From Coprobacillus sp. CAG:698 (lineage in GTDB: Bacteria; Bacillota_I; Bacilli_A; ML615J-28; CAG-698): DNA of 63,377 nucleotides. Under the pieces are notes generated by a model. It saw nothing but the letters and a program-made list of their open reading frames with translations. It was not told where the DNA came from and did not search any database. Shown piece after piece: positions 45,199 through 54,351 of the stretch. The position numbers and the translations under genes are program-made. Within the stretch, counting starts at the first letter, position 1. Every line of letters begins with the position of its first letter. The stretch covers positions 5,077-68,453 of the forward strand of contig HF988711.1 in NCBI GenBank assembly GCA_000431235.1. The letters are read 5' to 3'.

Positions 45199-46043
45199 AA
45201 AAGGTAATGTGCATAATAAGTGATCGGCAAAACAATTATATATTTGATATTTATCTAATAAAAGAAAAAAGAGGTAAAGCAAATATAATAAACAAAATAC
45301 CATTTGGGATAGACAAAAAAGATATAGTAAATATCGATAACAAATTATTTGAAAAGACAGTTTCGGATTTTCGAAAGTTATTATACGAATCGCTTTATGA
45401 AGCTAAATTTGTTAACACACATTTAATAATTTCAATTGATACAAAAGATATCATTAGAGAGACAATTAATATCCCTGATTTAAGTTATAAAGAACTTAAA
45501 CTGGCAATAGATATTGAAATTTCCAAAAGGTATAATGGTGAATATATAAAATACATCTCCAAAAGAAAAAAAGATGATTACTGGTTAACAAAAACAATTC
45601 TTTTAAAAAAGAACTTAAAAGAATTTATAGACAAAGTCTTTTTACCACTTCCCTTTAATATTAAAGGTATTAGCTTTTTAGGTGAGGTTGTGTTTGGATA
45701 TTTATATGATGATATAAAAACAATAAATAATCAAAATAGTATATATGTTTTAGATATTCAAGATAAGTATATTATAAGTGTTGTTATTGATGGTATCTTA
45801 ATGTATACATATACTGAAGAAAAAGATAAATCAATAGAGAGTAGAATTATTTCTTTATATAAATATTATGAAAAAGACTTAAAGAAAGTAATATATTTTT
45901 ATACGAATTCAATAGTTGACTTTCATAGGTTAAAAGAAACATTAATTGAAAAAGGGTTCGATGTCCACGAAGTAATTATGAAAGATAGAATTGATATTAA
46001 TAGTTTATTATATCGAAAGAATTATGATTATGAAAAAATATAA
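45195..46043 (+). CDS. PilM-like actin-fold protein of the pilus operon
   Basis: A 282-residue soluble protein. Features such as THLIISIDTKDIIRETINIPDLSYKELKLAIDIEI match the PilM pattern, in which an early strand with a phosphate-loop-like turn precedes an I-P-x-L/M-S-x-x-E-L-x-x-A-I-x-x-E motif. A second half with ISVVIDGILMYTY fits the actin-like repeat. PilM normally forms the inner-membrane-side ring of type IV pili. It overlaps the pilin before it (ATGA) and the pilin after it. The family is inferred from this motif and context; overall similarity is weak. Confidence 0.6.
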   Translation: MKKVMCIISDRQNNYIFDIYLIKEKRGKANIINKIPFGIDKKDIVNIDNKLFEKTVSDFRKLLYESLYEAKFVNTHLIISIDTKDIIRETINIPDLSYKELKLAIDIEISKRYNGEYIKYISKRKKDDYWLTKTILLKKNLKEFIDKVFLPLPFNIKGISFLGEVVFGYLYDDIKTINNQNSIYVLDIQDKYIISVVIDGILMYTYTEEKDKSIESRIISLYKYYEKDLKKVIYFYTNSIVDFHRLKETLIEKGFDVHEVIMKDRIDINSLLYRKNYDYEKI

Positions 46044-46425
46044 CAAAGGATTTGTATTACTAGAGTTATTAATTTCTATAATCATTATAAGTATAATAAC
46101 TTATGGGTTCATCGTATCATATATAAATGTAAAAAAAGGAATGAAACAAGTGGAAAAGGATTGTAACATTGCTAGAGTTATTAGCAATGTTTGCAATGAA
46201 ATAATTTATAAAATCGATAATTACAAAAATAGAAAATATGTTTATTTAGATGATATAGGTATGCAAATGTACGAAGGTACTTCAAATGATTACTTAGAAA
46301 TAGCAATAACAAAAGAAGGACATTTTTATATAGCTACTGTAAGACTTTACATTAATAAAAGTTTAACCCCAATCCTCCTTAGTGGATATGAAACGAAAGA
46401 AGTGTGTGTAAAAGTATATGAATAA
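46024..46425 (+). CDS. Type IV pilin-like / pseudopilin protein
   Basis: A 133-residue prepilin with a short leader MIMKKYNKG and FVLLELLISIIIISIITYG after the predicted cleavage site, with the Glu at +5. The start is the ATG at 46024 or 46030. Both lie inside the end of the PilM-like gene, and the frame upstream of them has no pilin character. The rest is a short helix and a few strands. It overlaps the next gene by 8 bases, so the four small genes are tightly coupled. Confidence 0.75.
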   Translation: MIMKKYNKGFVLLELLISIIIISIITYGFIVSYINVKKGMKQVEKDCNIARVISNVCNEIIYKIDNYKNRKYVYLDDIGMQMYEGTSNDYLEIAITKEGHFYIATVRLYINKSLTPILLSGYETKEVCVKVYE

Positions 46426-46840
46426 TAAAGGAAGTATTATGACATTTACAATAATAGTATTTCTCTTAGAAGCAGTTTTGATATCGTTTCTTTTTACTTT
46501 ATACTATAGAAGAATTAGTTCATTCAAAAACAGGACTAATGAGATATATAAAGAATTAGATGTTGATTTATTAGTTTTAAACCACATAGCACATATCGAT
46601 AATAATCAAGAACCATTTGCAAACGAATATGAGTATATATTAGATGAAAGATATATAAAATATTATTTATACAAAAATAAGAGTTTAATTTATACATTTA
46701 AGATAAGTTATAATAACATGTATTCTAAATATATGGTTTGGATTGAAGGAAATGGAATAAAAGCCTATTATGAAATAGCTTATTATGATGCAAGAAGAGT
46801 GATAATATACAAAAATTATGAGAAGACGAGTAAAAAATGA
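46418..46840 (+). CDS. Minor pilin-like membrane protein (ComGG/PilX-like)
   Basis: A 140-residue protein with a short N-terminus (MNNKGSIMT) followed by a hydrophobic segment (about 8-30) and a soluble beta-rich domain. The N-K-G-S-I-M-T start is that of PilX/ComGG-like minor pilins, which lack the strict F-T-L-L-E motif. It overlaps the genes on both sides, the next one by ATGA. The assignment rests mainly on context. Confidence 0.6.
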   Translation: MNNKGSIMTFTIIVFLLEAVLISFLFTLYYRRISSFKNRTNEIYKELDVDLLVLNHIAHIDNNQEPFANEYEYILDERYIKYYLYKNKSLIYTFKISYNNMYSKYMVWIEGNGIKAYYEIAYYDARRVIIYKNYEKTSKK

Positions 46841-48036
46841 GAAAATATATTTATAAAGCAAAAGACTATAAAAACAGAAAATATAAAGGAACAATTTATG
46901 CGAAAAGCGAAAAAGATTTAAGAGAAATTTTAAATCGAGAAAACTTATATTTGATCAGTTATAAAGAATATAAAACAAAGAAAAAAGTATATACTAAAAT
47001 TTCAATTGAAGTATTAACTTTTTTTTGTAATAAAATGAGTGTTCTATTAAAATCAGGAATAGAATTATCAAAAAGTTTGGAAATTATTCATTCATCAACA
47101 ACTAATAAAAGATTAAAAGAAATAGTTAGTGAAGGGATAAATGATCTAGATGAAGGATTACCATTCTCACAAACTCTTGAAAAATATAAAGAAATACCCG
47201 AGGTTTTTATTAATCTTGTGAGAATCGGAGAAAAAAGTGGAAGTTTAGATGTTACATTTTTTGAACTTTCTTCTTTCTATGAAAAAAACAAGGAGAGCAA
47301 AAGAAAGTTGGTTGGAGTAGTAATTTATCCATTTGTTTTACTTATTATGGGTATTAGTGTTTTAATATTTTTGATGCTTAAAATAATACCCATATTTAGA
47401 AAAATATTCTTAGAATTTGGGGAAACACTACCAACAATAACTAAAATAATGATCAAAATATCAGATAATTTAAAAAGTAACATTTTAATTTATCTCGCAA
47501 TAATAGTATTTATAGGACTTATGCTAATAGGTTTATTCCAAACTCGTGAAGGAAGATATTTATTAGCAAGAATAAAACTTCATAATCCTTTATTAAAGAA
47601 AATTTATAATAACTTATATACGCTATCTTTTACTAGCGGATTATCAATGCTCCTTGAAAGTGGCAGCAATATTGCGGTGGCTATAGAAATAATGTCAAGA
47701 GCAATTGGAAACAAATATTTAGAAATAAAAGTGAATAAAGCGGCAAAAGAAATAAAAGAGGGTATAAAGGTAAAAGATGCAATCAAAAATATAAAGTATT
47801 TTCCTGATGAGTTTACTGAGATGTTTGCAATTGGAGAATCAACAGGCAAAGTAAAAGAAATATTAAAAGCCTTAAATTTATTTTATGGAAGTGAATATGA
47901 TTATGAAATCAAAAAAGTAATTAATCGAGTTGAACCAATTTTAATTATTACAATGGGTGCATTAATGTTATTTATAATTTTATCCATTTTTATACCTATG
48001 TTTGAGATTATGAATGCAGTGAGTAGAAATGTATGA
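46837..48036 (+). CDS. pilC: Type II secretion / type IV pilus platform protein (PilC/GspF)
   Basis: A 399-residue inner-membrane platform protein of the GspF/PilC/ComGB family. It has two repeats of the family domain (about 60-180 and 260-390) with F-x-x-x-M-S-V-L-L-K-S-G-I-E-L and L-S-M-L-L-E-S-G-S-N-I. Three hydrophobic segments lie near 165-190, 210-235 and 365-395. The domain motif G-E-K-S-G-S-L recurs as G-E-S-T-G-K-V. It receives the ATPase stroke and helps assemble the pilin fibre. It overlaps both neighbours (ATGA). Confidence 0.92.
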   Translation: MRKYIYKAKDYKNRKYKGTIYAKSEKDLREILNRENLYLISYKEYKTKKKVYTKISIEVLTFFCNKMSVLLKSGIELSKSLEIIHSSTTNKRLKEIVSEGINDLDEGLPFSQTLEKYKEIPEVFINLVRIGEKSGSLDVTFFELSSFYEKNKESKRKLVGVVIYPFVLLIMGISVLIFLMLKIIPIFRKIFLEFGETLPTITKIMIKISDNLKSNILIYLAIIVFIGLMLIGLFQTREGRYLLARIKLHNPLLKKIYNNLYTLSFTSGLSMLLESGSNIAVAIEIMSRAIGNKYLEIKVNKAAKEIKEGIKVKDAIKNIKYFPDEFTEMFAIGESTGKVKEILKALNLFYGSEYDYEIKKVINRVEPILIITMGALMLFIILSIFIPMFEIMNAVSRNV

Positions 48037-49526
48037 ATGAAAATGAAAGACAAACAAAGAATTATGAAGAATATGATATTGACTTCTTAGAATATGATAA
48101 AGATGTTGTAAGATTACTAACAACTGATTTTATTAGAATCAATAAGGCAATAGTACTAAACAAAAAAGAAGATACTTATATATGTGCAATATCAAATATT
48201 TACGATATTACAACTATAGATAAGATAAAAGCTATTTTAGATAGCAATATTAAACTGATTCATACACAAAACGAAAAAATACAAAAACTTAATAGTTTAG
48301 TAAACAATGAAATAAAAGAAATAACTTTTGAAAAAGAAAAAGAAGATACAAAAATATATAAAAATGAAATAAATAATGCTCCTGTAGTAAGAATATTTGA
48401 AAGTATATTGCGGGAAGGAACAGCACGAAATGCAAGTGATATACATATAGAACCATTTGAAAAACATTTCCGAATAAGATTTCGTATCGATGGCGTATTA
48501 AATACATTTATTGAAATGGCAATTGATATTTATGAAGCTTTAGTTGCAAGAATTAAAGTATTAGCAAATTTAAATATAACGGAAAGAAGGAAACCTCAAG
48601 ATGGACGTATAAGAAATAGAATTAACGATATTGAGTATGATTTTCGTATATCGATTATTCCTACAGTGTATGGCGAAAAAATAGTAATAAGAATTTTAGA
48701 TAGTAAATCATTTGCCTTTTCTATTGGAGAAATAGGATTCACCTTAGAAAAGCAAAAAGAAATTGAAAATATAATCGAACGTAAATCTGGGATTGTTTTA
48801 GTTACAGGCCCTACTGGATGTGGGAAGAGTACGACATTATATACATTTTTAGAAAAGATTAAAACGGATGGGATTAATGTTGTGACTGTTGAAGATCCTG
48901 TAGAATATACATTCTCAGGAATTACGCAAATACAAGTGAACGAAAAAATAGGATTTACCTTTTCTGAAATATTAAAAAGTATATTAAGACAAGATCCTGA
49001 CGTCATAATGATAGGAGAGATAAGAGACGAAGAAACAGCGAGTCTTGCCATTAGACTAGCAATTACTGGGCACTTAGTATTATCTACTCTTCATACAAAT
49101 GATTCCATTGGAGCGATAACTAGACTTATCAATCTTAATGTAGAGCCTTTTATGGTTTCAAGTAGTTTAAATGCGGTAATATCACAGAGGTTAGTAAGAA
49201 AATTATGTAATGAATGCAAAAAACCACATCAAACAACGAAAGAAGAAATGAAAATTTTAGAATTGAATGAGGAAACAACAATCTATACAAAATGTGGATG
49301 TTCAATCTGTCATAATACAGGGTATATCGGTAGAACGGGAGTATATGAAATACTAAAAATAAATGAAGAGATAAAAGATATATTAGTAAAAAACTATGAT
49401 TATTCAAAAATAAAAACTAAAGCTTTAAAGACTAATGAATTAGGTTTAGAAATTGATGCTAGAAGGTTAGTTCTTGAAGGTGTAACGAGTTTAGAAGAAT
49501 ATCTTAAAGTTTATGAAAAAAAATAA
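48033..49526 (+). CDS. pilB: Type II secretion / type IV pilus assembly ATPase (PilB/GspE)
   Basis: A 497-residue GspE/PilB-type ATPase that drives fibre assembly at the cytoplasmic side of the membrane. The N2 domain (about 120-240) has the SDIHIEPFEKHFRIRFRIDG block. Walker A G-P-T-G-C-G-K-S is at 259-266, followed by the Asp box TVEDPVEY, Walker B DPDVIMIGEIRDEETA and the His box G-H-L-V-L-S-T-L-H-T-N-D. A four-Cys zinc site is formed by CNEC and the CGCSIC region (about 392-430). The N-terminus is shorter than in PilB with a full MshEN domain. It is the last gene of the operon. Confidence 0.95.
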   Translation: MNENERQTKNYEEYDIDFLEYDKDVVRLLTTDFIRINKAIVLNKKEDTYICAISNIYDITTIDKIKAILDSNIKLIHTQNEKIQKLNSLVNNEIKEITFEKEKEDTKIYKNEINNAPVVRIFESILREGTARNASDIHIEPFEKHFRIRFRIDGVLNTFIEMAIDIYEALVARIKVLANLNITERRKPQDGRIRNRINDIEYDFRISIIPTVYGEKIVIRILDSKSFAFSIGEIGFTLEKQKEIENIIERKSGIVLVTGPTGCGKSTTLYTFLEKIKTDGINVVTVEDPVEYTFSGITQIQVNEKIGFTFSEILKSILRQDPDVIMIGEIRDEETASLAIRLAITGHLVLSTLHTNDSIGAITRLINLNVEPFMVSSSLNAVISQRLVRKLCNECKKPHQTTKEEMKILELNEETTIYTKCGCSICHNTGYIGRTGVYEILKINEEIKDILVKNYDYSKIKTKALKTNELGLEIDARRLVLEGVTSLEEYLKVYEKK

Positions 49527-49530
49527 TAAA

Positions 49531-49559
49531 TTGACTTTTGTTTGTGTTTGTACTATAAT
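49531..49559 (+). promoter_or_regulatory. Promoter of the T-box/ileS unit
   Basis: TTGACT at 49531-49536 and TATAAT at 49554-49559 are spaced by 17 bases. Confidence 0.85.
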
Positions 49560-49569
49560 GTATGTGTAA

Positions 49570-49797
49570 ATGCATTGAAGAGGACAGTAGTCTGTTTTAA
49601 AATGTCTTAGCGATTAAGGGATGGTGAAAGCCTTAAACAGAGTAGAAACAAATGATGAATATCACCTTGGAGCAGCGTGTGGAAAACAAAAGTATACATA
49701 GCCGGGATCTTACCGTTATCTAAGAAATATATTATCAAGTATATTAAATGGTGGTTAGCGAAATGTTCGTCCTTTTAATAGGGCGAATTTTATTTTT
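49570..49797 (+). ncRNA. T-box riboswitch of the ileS gene
   Basis: A leader of about 230 bases with the T-box sequence AAATGGTGGTTAGCG at 49746-49760. The terminator stem follows (TTCGTCCT 49766-49773 with AGGGCGAA 49780-49787, then T). The Stem I region has the apical GGTGAAA and an AGTAGAA segment. The likely specifier is ATC (Ile) at 49661-49663, followed by the expected purine. Uncharged tRNA-Ile should stabilise the antiterminator and permit IleRS synthesis. Confidence 0.9.
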
Positions 49798-49811
49798 AAG
49801 GAGGATATATA

Positions 49812-52800
49812 ATGTATAATAAAGTACCAACTGATTTAAAATTTATCGAAAGAGAAAAGAAAGTTGAAAAGTTTTGGAAGGATAATGACATTTTTCAAAA
49901 AAGTATAGTCATTCATAAGAACGATAAAAACTATACTTTTTTTGATGGTCCACCAACTGCAAACGGAAAACCTCACATTGGTCACGTGCTTACTAGAGTT
50001 ATCAAAGATATGATACCTCGATACCAAGCTATGAAGGGTCATCGCATTTTAAGAAAAGCTGGTTGGGATACTCACGGATTACCAGTAGAACTAGAAGTTG
50101 AAAAACAACTAGGACTTGATGGCAAAGAGCAAATTGAGAAATATGGCTTAGAACCATTTATAAAAAAATGCAAAGAGAGCGTTTGGAAGTACAAAGGCAT
50201 GTGGGAAGATTTCTCTAGTACAGTCGGATTTTGGGCTGATATGGATAATCCATACATAACTTATGATAATAACTATATTGAGTCAGTATGGTGGTCATTA
50301 AAGAAAATATGGGATAAAGGATTACTTTATAAAGGATTCAAAGTTGTTCCATATTGTCCTCGTTGTGGAACTCCACTTTCAAGTCACGAAGTAGCTCAAG
50401 GCTATAAGGATGTGAAAGATAAAACAGCAATATGTAAATTTAAATGTAAAGATGAAGATAATACATATTATCTAGCTTGGACAACTACTCCATGGACTTT
50501 ACCTTCAAACCTTGCTTTGTGCGTTAACCAAGATGAAACATATGTAAAAGTTAAAACAATTAACGAAAAACTTGGAAAAGAAGAACACTACATTCTTGCT
50601 AAAGCTTTATTAAGCGTTTTAGATGGTGAATATGAAATTGAAAAAGAATTCTTAGGAAAAGAATTAGAATATCGTGAATATGAACCATTATTTGACTTTA
50701 AAAAATTAGATAAAAAACACTATTATGTTGTCTGTGATTCATATGTAACATTAACTGATGGTACAGGTATAGTTCATATTGCTCCTGCATTTGGTGAAGA
50801 TGATGCACGTGTAGGAAGAAAATATGATTTACCATTCTTACAATTAGTTAATAGTAAAGGTGAAATGACAGAAGAAACTCCATGGGCCGGCATGTTTTGT
50901 AAGAAAGCTGATAAAGAAGTATTATTAGCACTTGATAAAGAAAATAAATTGTTTAAAGTTTTAAACTATGAACATTCATACCCACATTGCTGGCGTTGTG
51001 ATACTCCATTAATTTACTATGCAAGAGAATCATGGTTTATAAAAATGACAGCAGTTCGTGATGATTTAGTTAAAAACAATAATACCATCAATTGGATTCC
51101 AGAATCAATCGGAAAAGGAAGATTTGGTGATTGGATTTCTAATGTTCAAGATTGGGGAATTAGCCGTGACCGTTATTGGGGTACTCCACTACCTGTATGG
51201 GAATGTGAATGTGGACATCGCCATGCAATCGGATCAATTGCTGAACTAAAAGAAATGAGTAATAATTGCCCTGATAATATAGAATTACATAGACCATATA
51301 TTGATGCTGTTACAATTAAATGTCCAAAATGCGGAAAAGAAATGCATCGTGTTAAAGAAGTAATTGATTGCTGGTATGATTCAGGTTCAATGCCTTTCGC
51401 ACAATGGCATTATCCATTTGAAAATGAAGAAATATTCAAAGAAAACTTCCCTGCTGATTTCATAAGTGAAGCAGTTGACCAAACAAGAGGATGGTTCTAT
51501 TCTTTACTAGCTATTTCAACACTAATCTTTAACGAAGCTCCATTTAAAAATGTTATTGTTTTAGGACATGTTCAAGATGAAAATGGACAAAAGATGAGTA
51601 AATCAAAAGGTAATGCTGTAGACCCATTCGACGCATTAAAAGAATTTGGTGCTGACGCTATCAGATGGTACTTCTATTCAAATAGTGCTCCATGGCTTCC
51701 AAATCGTTTCCATAGCAAAGCAGTTGTTGAAGGACAAAGAAAAGTGATGGGAACTTTATGGAATACATATGCCTTCTATGTTTTATATGCAAATATTGAT
51801 GAATTTGACCCAACAAAATATACTTTAGATTATGACAAATTAACTGTAATGGATAAGTGGATTATCTCAAAATTAAATACATTAGTAAAAGATGTAGATA
51901 CATGTTTAGGACAATATAAGATTTTTGAATGCACTAAAACAATCGAAACATTTATTGATGATTTAAGTAATTGGTATGTTCGTAGAAGTCGTGAAAGATT
52001 CTGGGCCAAAGGAATGGAACAAGATAAAATTAATGCGTATATGACTCTTTATACATCACTAGTTACATTATGTAAAGCAATTTGTCCAATGCTTCCATTT
52101 ATAACTGAAGAAATATATCAAAACTTAGTTCGTAGTGTTAATAAAGAAGCTCCTGAATCAATACATTTATGCTCTTATCCAGAAGTTAATGAAAAATATA
52201 TTAATAAAGAATTAGAAAACAAAATGGATGAAGTATTAGATATAGTAGTTTTAGGACGTAATGCTCGTAATAGTGGTAATGTAAAGAATCGTCAACCTAT
52301 TGCTACAATGTATGTTTTAGGTGAAAAATTAGATGATTTATATTTAGATATAATAAAAGATGAATTAAATGTTAAAGAAGTTGAATTTGTTTCTGATGTT
52401 AGTAAATACACGACATATAAATTTAAACCTAACTTTAATACACTAAGAGCTAAATATGGTAAACTTTTAGGATTTATTTCTAAAGAGTTACAAACTATAG
52501 ATGGTCATAAAACAATGGAAGAGTTAAATACAAATGGGAAAATCACTCTTACAATTAATGGCGAAAATGTCGAACTTGAAAAAGAAGATTTATTAATTGA
52601 AACATTTAAAACTGAAGGATATTCGGTTGCCTTTGACAAAGGCTTATATGTAGTTTTAGATACAAAATTAACTCCTGAGCTAATTGAAGAAGGATATGTA
52701 AGAGAAATAGTATCAAAAGTTCAAACAATGAGAAAAGATGCTGGTTTTGAAGTTGTGGATCATATCTATTTCTTCGTAACTGGAAATGAAAATATAAAGA

Positions 52801-52943
52801 AAATTATCGAAAATAATGAAACAGAAATTAAAAAGGATTTATTAGCTGAAGAAATTGTTTTCGATAGATTAGAAGAAAATATCTTTACAAAAGAATGGAA
52901 TATTAATGGTGAAGATGTTACATTTGCTGTAAAGAAATTCTAA
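49812..52943 (+). CDS. ileS: Isoleucyl-tRNA synthetase, long (IleS2-like) type
   Basis: A 1043-residue class I aminoacyl-tRNA synthetase that charges tRNA-Ile. H-I-G-H is at 55-58 and K-M-S-K-S at 594-598. The editing domain follows TTTPWTLPSNLALCV. Sequence flavour (GWDTHGLPVELEVEKQLG, YIESVWWSLKKIWDKGLLYKG, PYCPRCGTPLSSHEVAQGYKDV) and the lack of the C-terminal zinc finger fit the eukaryote-like IleS2 group. This group includes naturally mupirocin-tolerant enzymes. AAGGAGG precedes the ATG. It is controlled by the T-box upstream. Mupirocin tolerance itself is inference. Confidence 0.96.
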   Translation: MYNKVPTDLKFIEREKKVEKFWKDNDIFQKSIVIHKNDKNYTFFDGPPTANGKPHIGHVLTRVIKDMIPRYQAMKGHRILRKAGWDTHGLPVELEVEKQLGLDGKEQIEKYGLEPFIKKCKESVWKYKGMWEDFSSTVGFWADMDNPYITYDNNYIESVWWSLKKIWDKGLLYKGFKVVPYCPRCGTPLSSHEVAQGYKDVKDKTAICKFKCKDEDNTYYLAWTTTPWTLPSNLALCVNQDETYVKVKTINEKLGKEEHYILAKALLSVLDGEYEIEKEFLGKELEYREYEPLFDFKKLDKKHYYVVCDSYVTLTDGTGIVHIAPAFGEDDARVGRKYDLPFLQLVNSKGEMTEETPWAGMFCKKADKEVLLALDKENKLFKVLNYEHSYPHCWRCDTPLIYYARESWFIKMTAVRDDLVKNNNTINWIPESIGKGRFGDWISNVQDWGISRDRYWGTPLPVWECECGHRHAIGSIAELKEMSNNCPDNIELHRPYIDAVTIKCPKCGKEMHRVKEVIDCWYDSGSMPFAQWHYPFENEEIFKENFPADFISEAVDQTRGWFYSLLAISTLIFNEAPFKNVIVLGHVQDENGQKMSKSKGNAVDPFDALKEFGADAIRWYFYSNSAPWLPNRFHSKAVVEGQRKVMGTLWNTYAFYVLYANIDEFDPTKYTLDYDKLTVMDKWIISKLNTLVKDVDTCLGQYKIFECTKTIETFIDDLSNWYVRRSRERFWAKGMEQDKINAYMTLYTSLVTLCKAICPMLPFITEEIYQNLVRSVNKEAPESIHLCSYPEVNEKYINKELENKMDEVLDIVVLGRNARNSGNVKNRQPIATMYVLGEKLDDLYLDIIKDELNVKEVEFVSDVSKYTTYKFKPNFNTLRAKYGKLLGFISKELQTIDGHKTMEELNTNGKITLTINGENVELEKEDLLIETFKTEGYSVAFDKGLYVVLDTKLTPELIEEGYVREIVSKVQTMRKDAGFEVVDHIYFFVTGNENIKKIIENNETEIKKDLLAEEIVFDRLEENIFTKEWNINGEDVTFAVKKF

Positions 52944-52959
52944 AATGAAAGGATAAAAA

Positions 52960-54351
52960 ATGGCTATAACATCATTTTTAAAATCTAAAAAACAAGCTTG
53001 TAAAAAATTAGTCGATAGTTTACTTGAAAAATATCCATATGCTTCAATTTTAGGTGTTGACACGACAGGATTAAGAGTACAATGTGACAAATTCAATACT
53101 TCAATATCAGAAACAAATGAATGTGAAAGAGGATTTGTTGTCAAAGTATATGATGGCAGTGGATATTTAGAATATAGTTTTAATAATTTAGATGATAGTA
53201 ATATCGAAGAAATTTCTCAAAAAATAAAGAATTTTGAAATAAAAGAATCAAAACGCGTAAACGCAAAAATGTTAAACGATGAAATTATGACTGAATCTTT
53301 TACTAGAGAAGATAAATCGCCTATGACAATTGATGAAATTGTTAATAGTTTAAATCAAGTAAAAGAGAAAATTCTATCTAAAAGTGAATTAATTATTAAT
53401 GCTTTTACAATGTTTGATAAGATGAATGTTTCAAAAATATTTATTTCTAAGAATAAAGATTTAGAACAAGACTATTCATGGGTAAATACTTTTATAATGC
53501 CTGTTGCAAGAAGAGATAACACAATTAAAACTGCACGCAGTGATGCCGGAAGTACAAACTCTAAAGATTGCATTAACCAAGCCTTCGAAAAAGTCGATGA
53601 AGCAGTTGATTTAAGTATAGGCTTATTAGATTGTTTACCTATTGTTCCTGGGACTTATGATGTAATTACGGATCCAACAATAACAGGATTAATAGCTCAC
53701 GAGGCTTTTGGCCATGGAGTTGAAATGGATATGATTGTTAAGAATAGAGCAAAGTCAAAAGATTATTTTGGAAAATATGTAGCTTCTCCTATTGTAAGCA
53801 TGAGAGATGGAGCTAAATCTGGTTTATCTGTAGCATCATATTTCTTCGACGATGATGGAGTTCTAGGTCATGATACTGAGATAATCAAAGATGGCATATT
53901 AGTAGCAGGTATGTCTGATGCGCTAAGTGCTATGCAATTAGGAACAGTACCTACTGGAAATGGAAGACGTGAGTCATTTACTCATAAAGCTTACACACGT
54001 ATGACAAATACTTTCTTTGTTCCTGGAAAAGATAGTGTTGAAGATATGATAAAATCAATTGATTATGGTTTCTATCTATGTGATACAAACAATGGAATGG
54101 AAGATCCTAAAAACTGGCAAATACAATGTGTATGTGAATATGCTAGAGAAATAAAAGATGGAAAATTCACAGGTCGATTATTCTCACCAGTTATTTTAAG
54201 TGGATATGTCTTAGACGTATTAAAATCAATTTCTATGGTTTCAGATGCTTTTGAACTATCAGGAGCAGGATATTGTGGGAAAGGACACAAAGAATGGGTT
54301 AGAGTAAGTGATGGTGGACCACACTTGAAAGCGAGAGTGAAACTTGGATGA
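52960..54351 (+). CDS. tldD: TldD family metalloprotease
   Basis: A 463-residue TldD-like protein. TldD and TldE form a zinc-dependent heterodimeric protease that works on unfolded peptides; known roles are peptide-modification maturation and antitoxin turnover. The catalytic H-E-A-F-G-H (H247, E248, H252) is present in GLIAHEAFGHGVEMD, with the family's VASYFFDDDGV and the C-terminal GAGYCGKGHKEWV block. It begins 16 bases after ileS and ends in an ATGA overlap with tldE. Confidence 0.92.
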   Translation: MAITSFLKSKKQACKKLVDSLLEKYPYASILGVDTTGLRVQCDKFNTSISETNECERGFVVKVYDGSGYLEYSFNNLDDSNIEEISQKIKNFEIKESKRVNAKMLNDEIMTESFTREDKSPMTIDEIVNSLNQVKEKILSKSELIINAFTMFDKMNVSKIFISKNKDLEQDYSWVNTFIMPVARRDNTIKTARSDAGSTNSKDCINQAFEKVDEAVDLSIGLLDCLPIVPGTYDVITDPTITGLIAHEAFGHGVEMDMIVKNRAKSKDYFGKYVASPIVSMRDGAKSGLSVASYFFDDDGVLGHDTEIIKDGILVAGMSDALSAMQLGTVPTGNGRRESFTHKAYTRMTNTFFVPGKDSVEDMIKSIDYGFYLCDTNNGMEDPKNWQIQCVCEYAREIKDGKFTGRLFSPVILSGYVLDVLKSISMVSDAFELSGAGYCGKGHKEWVRVSDGGPHLKARVKLG

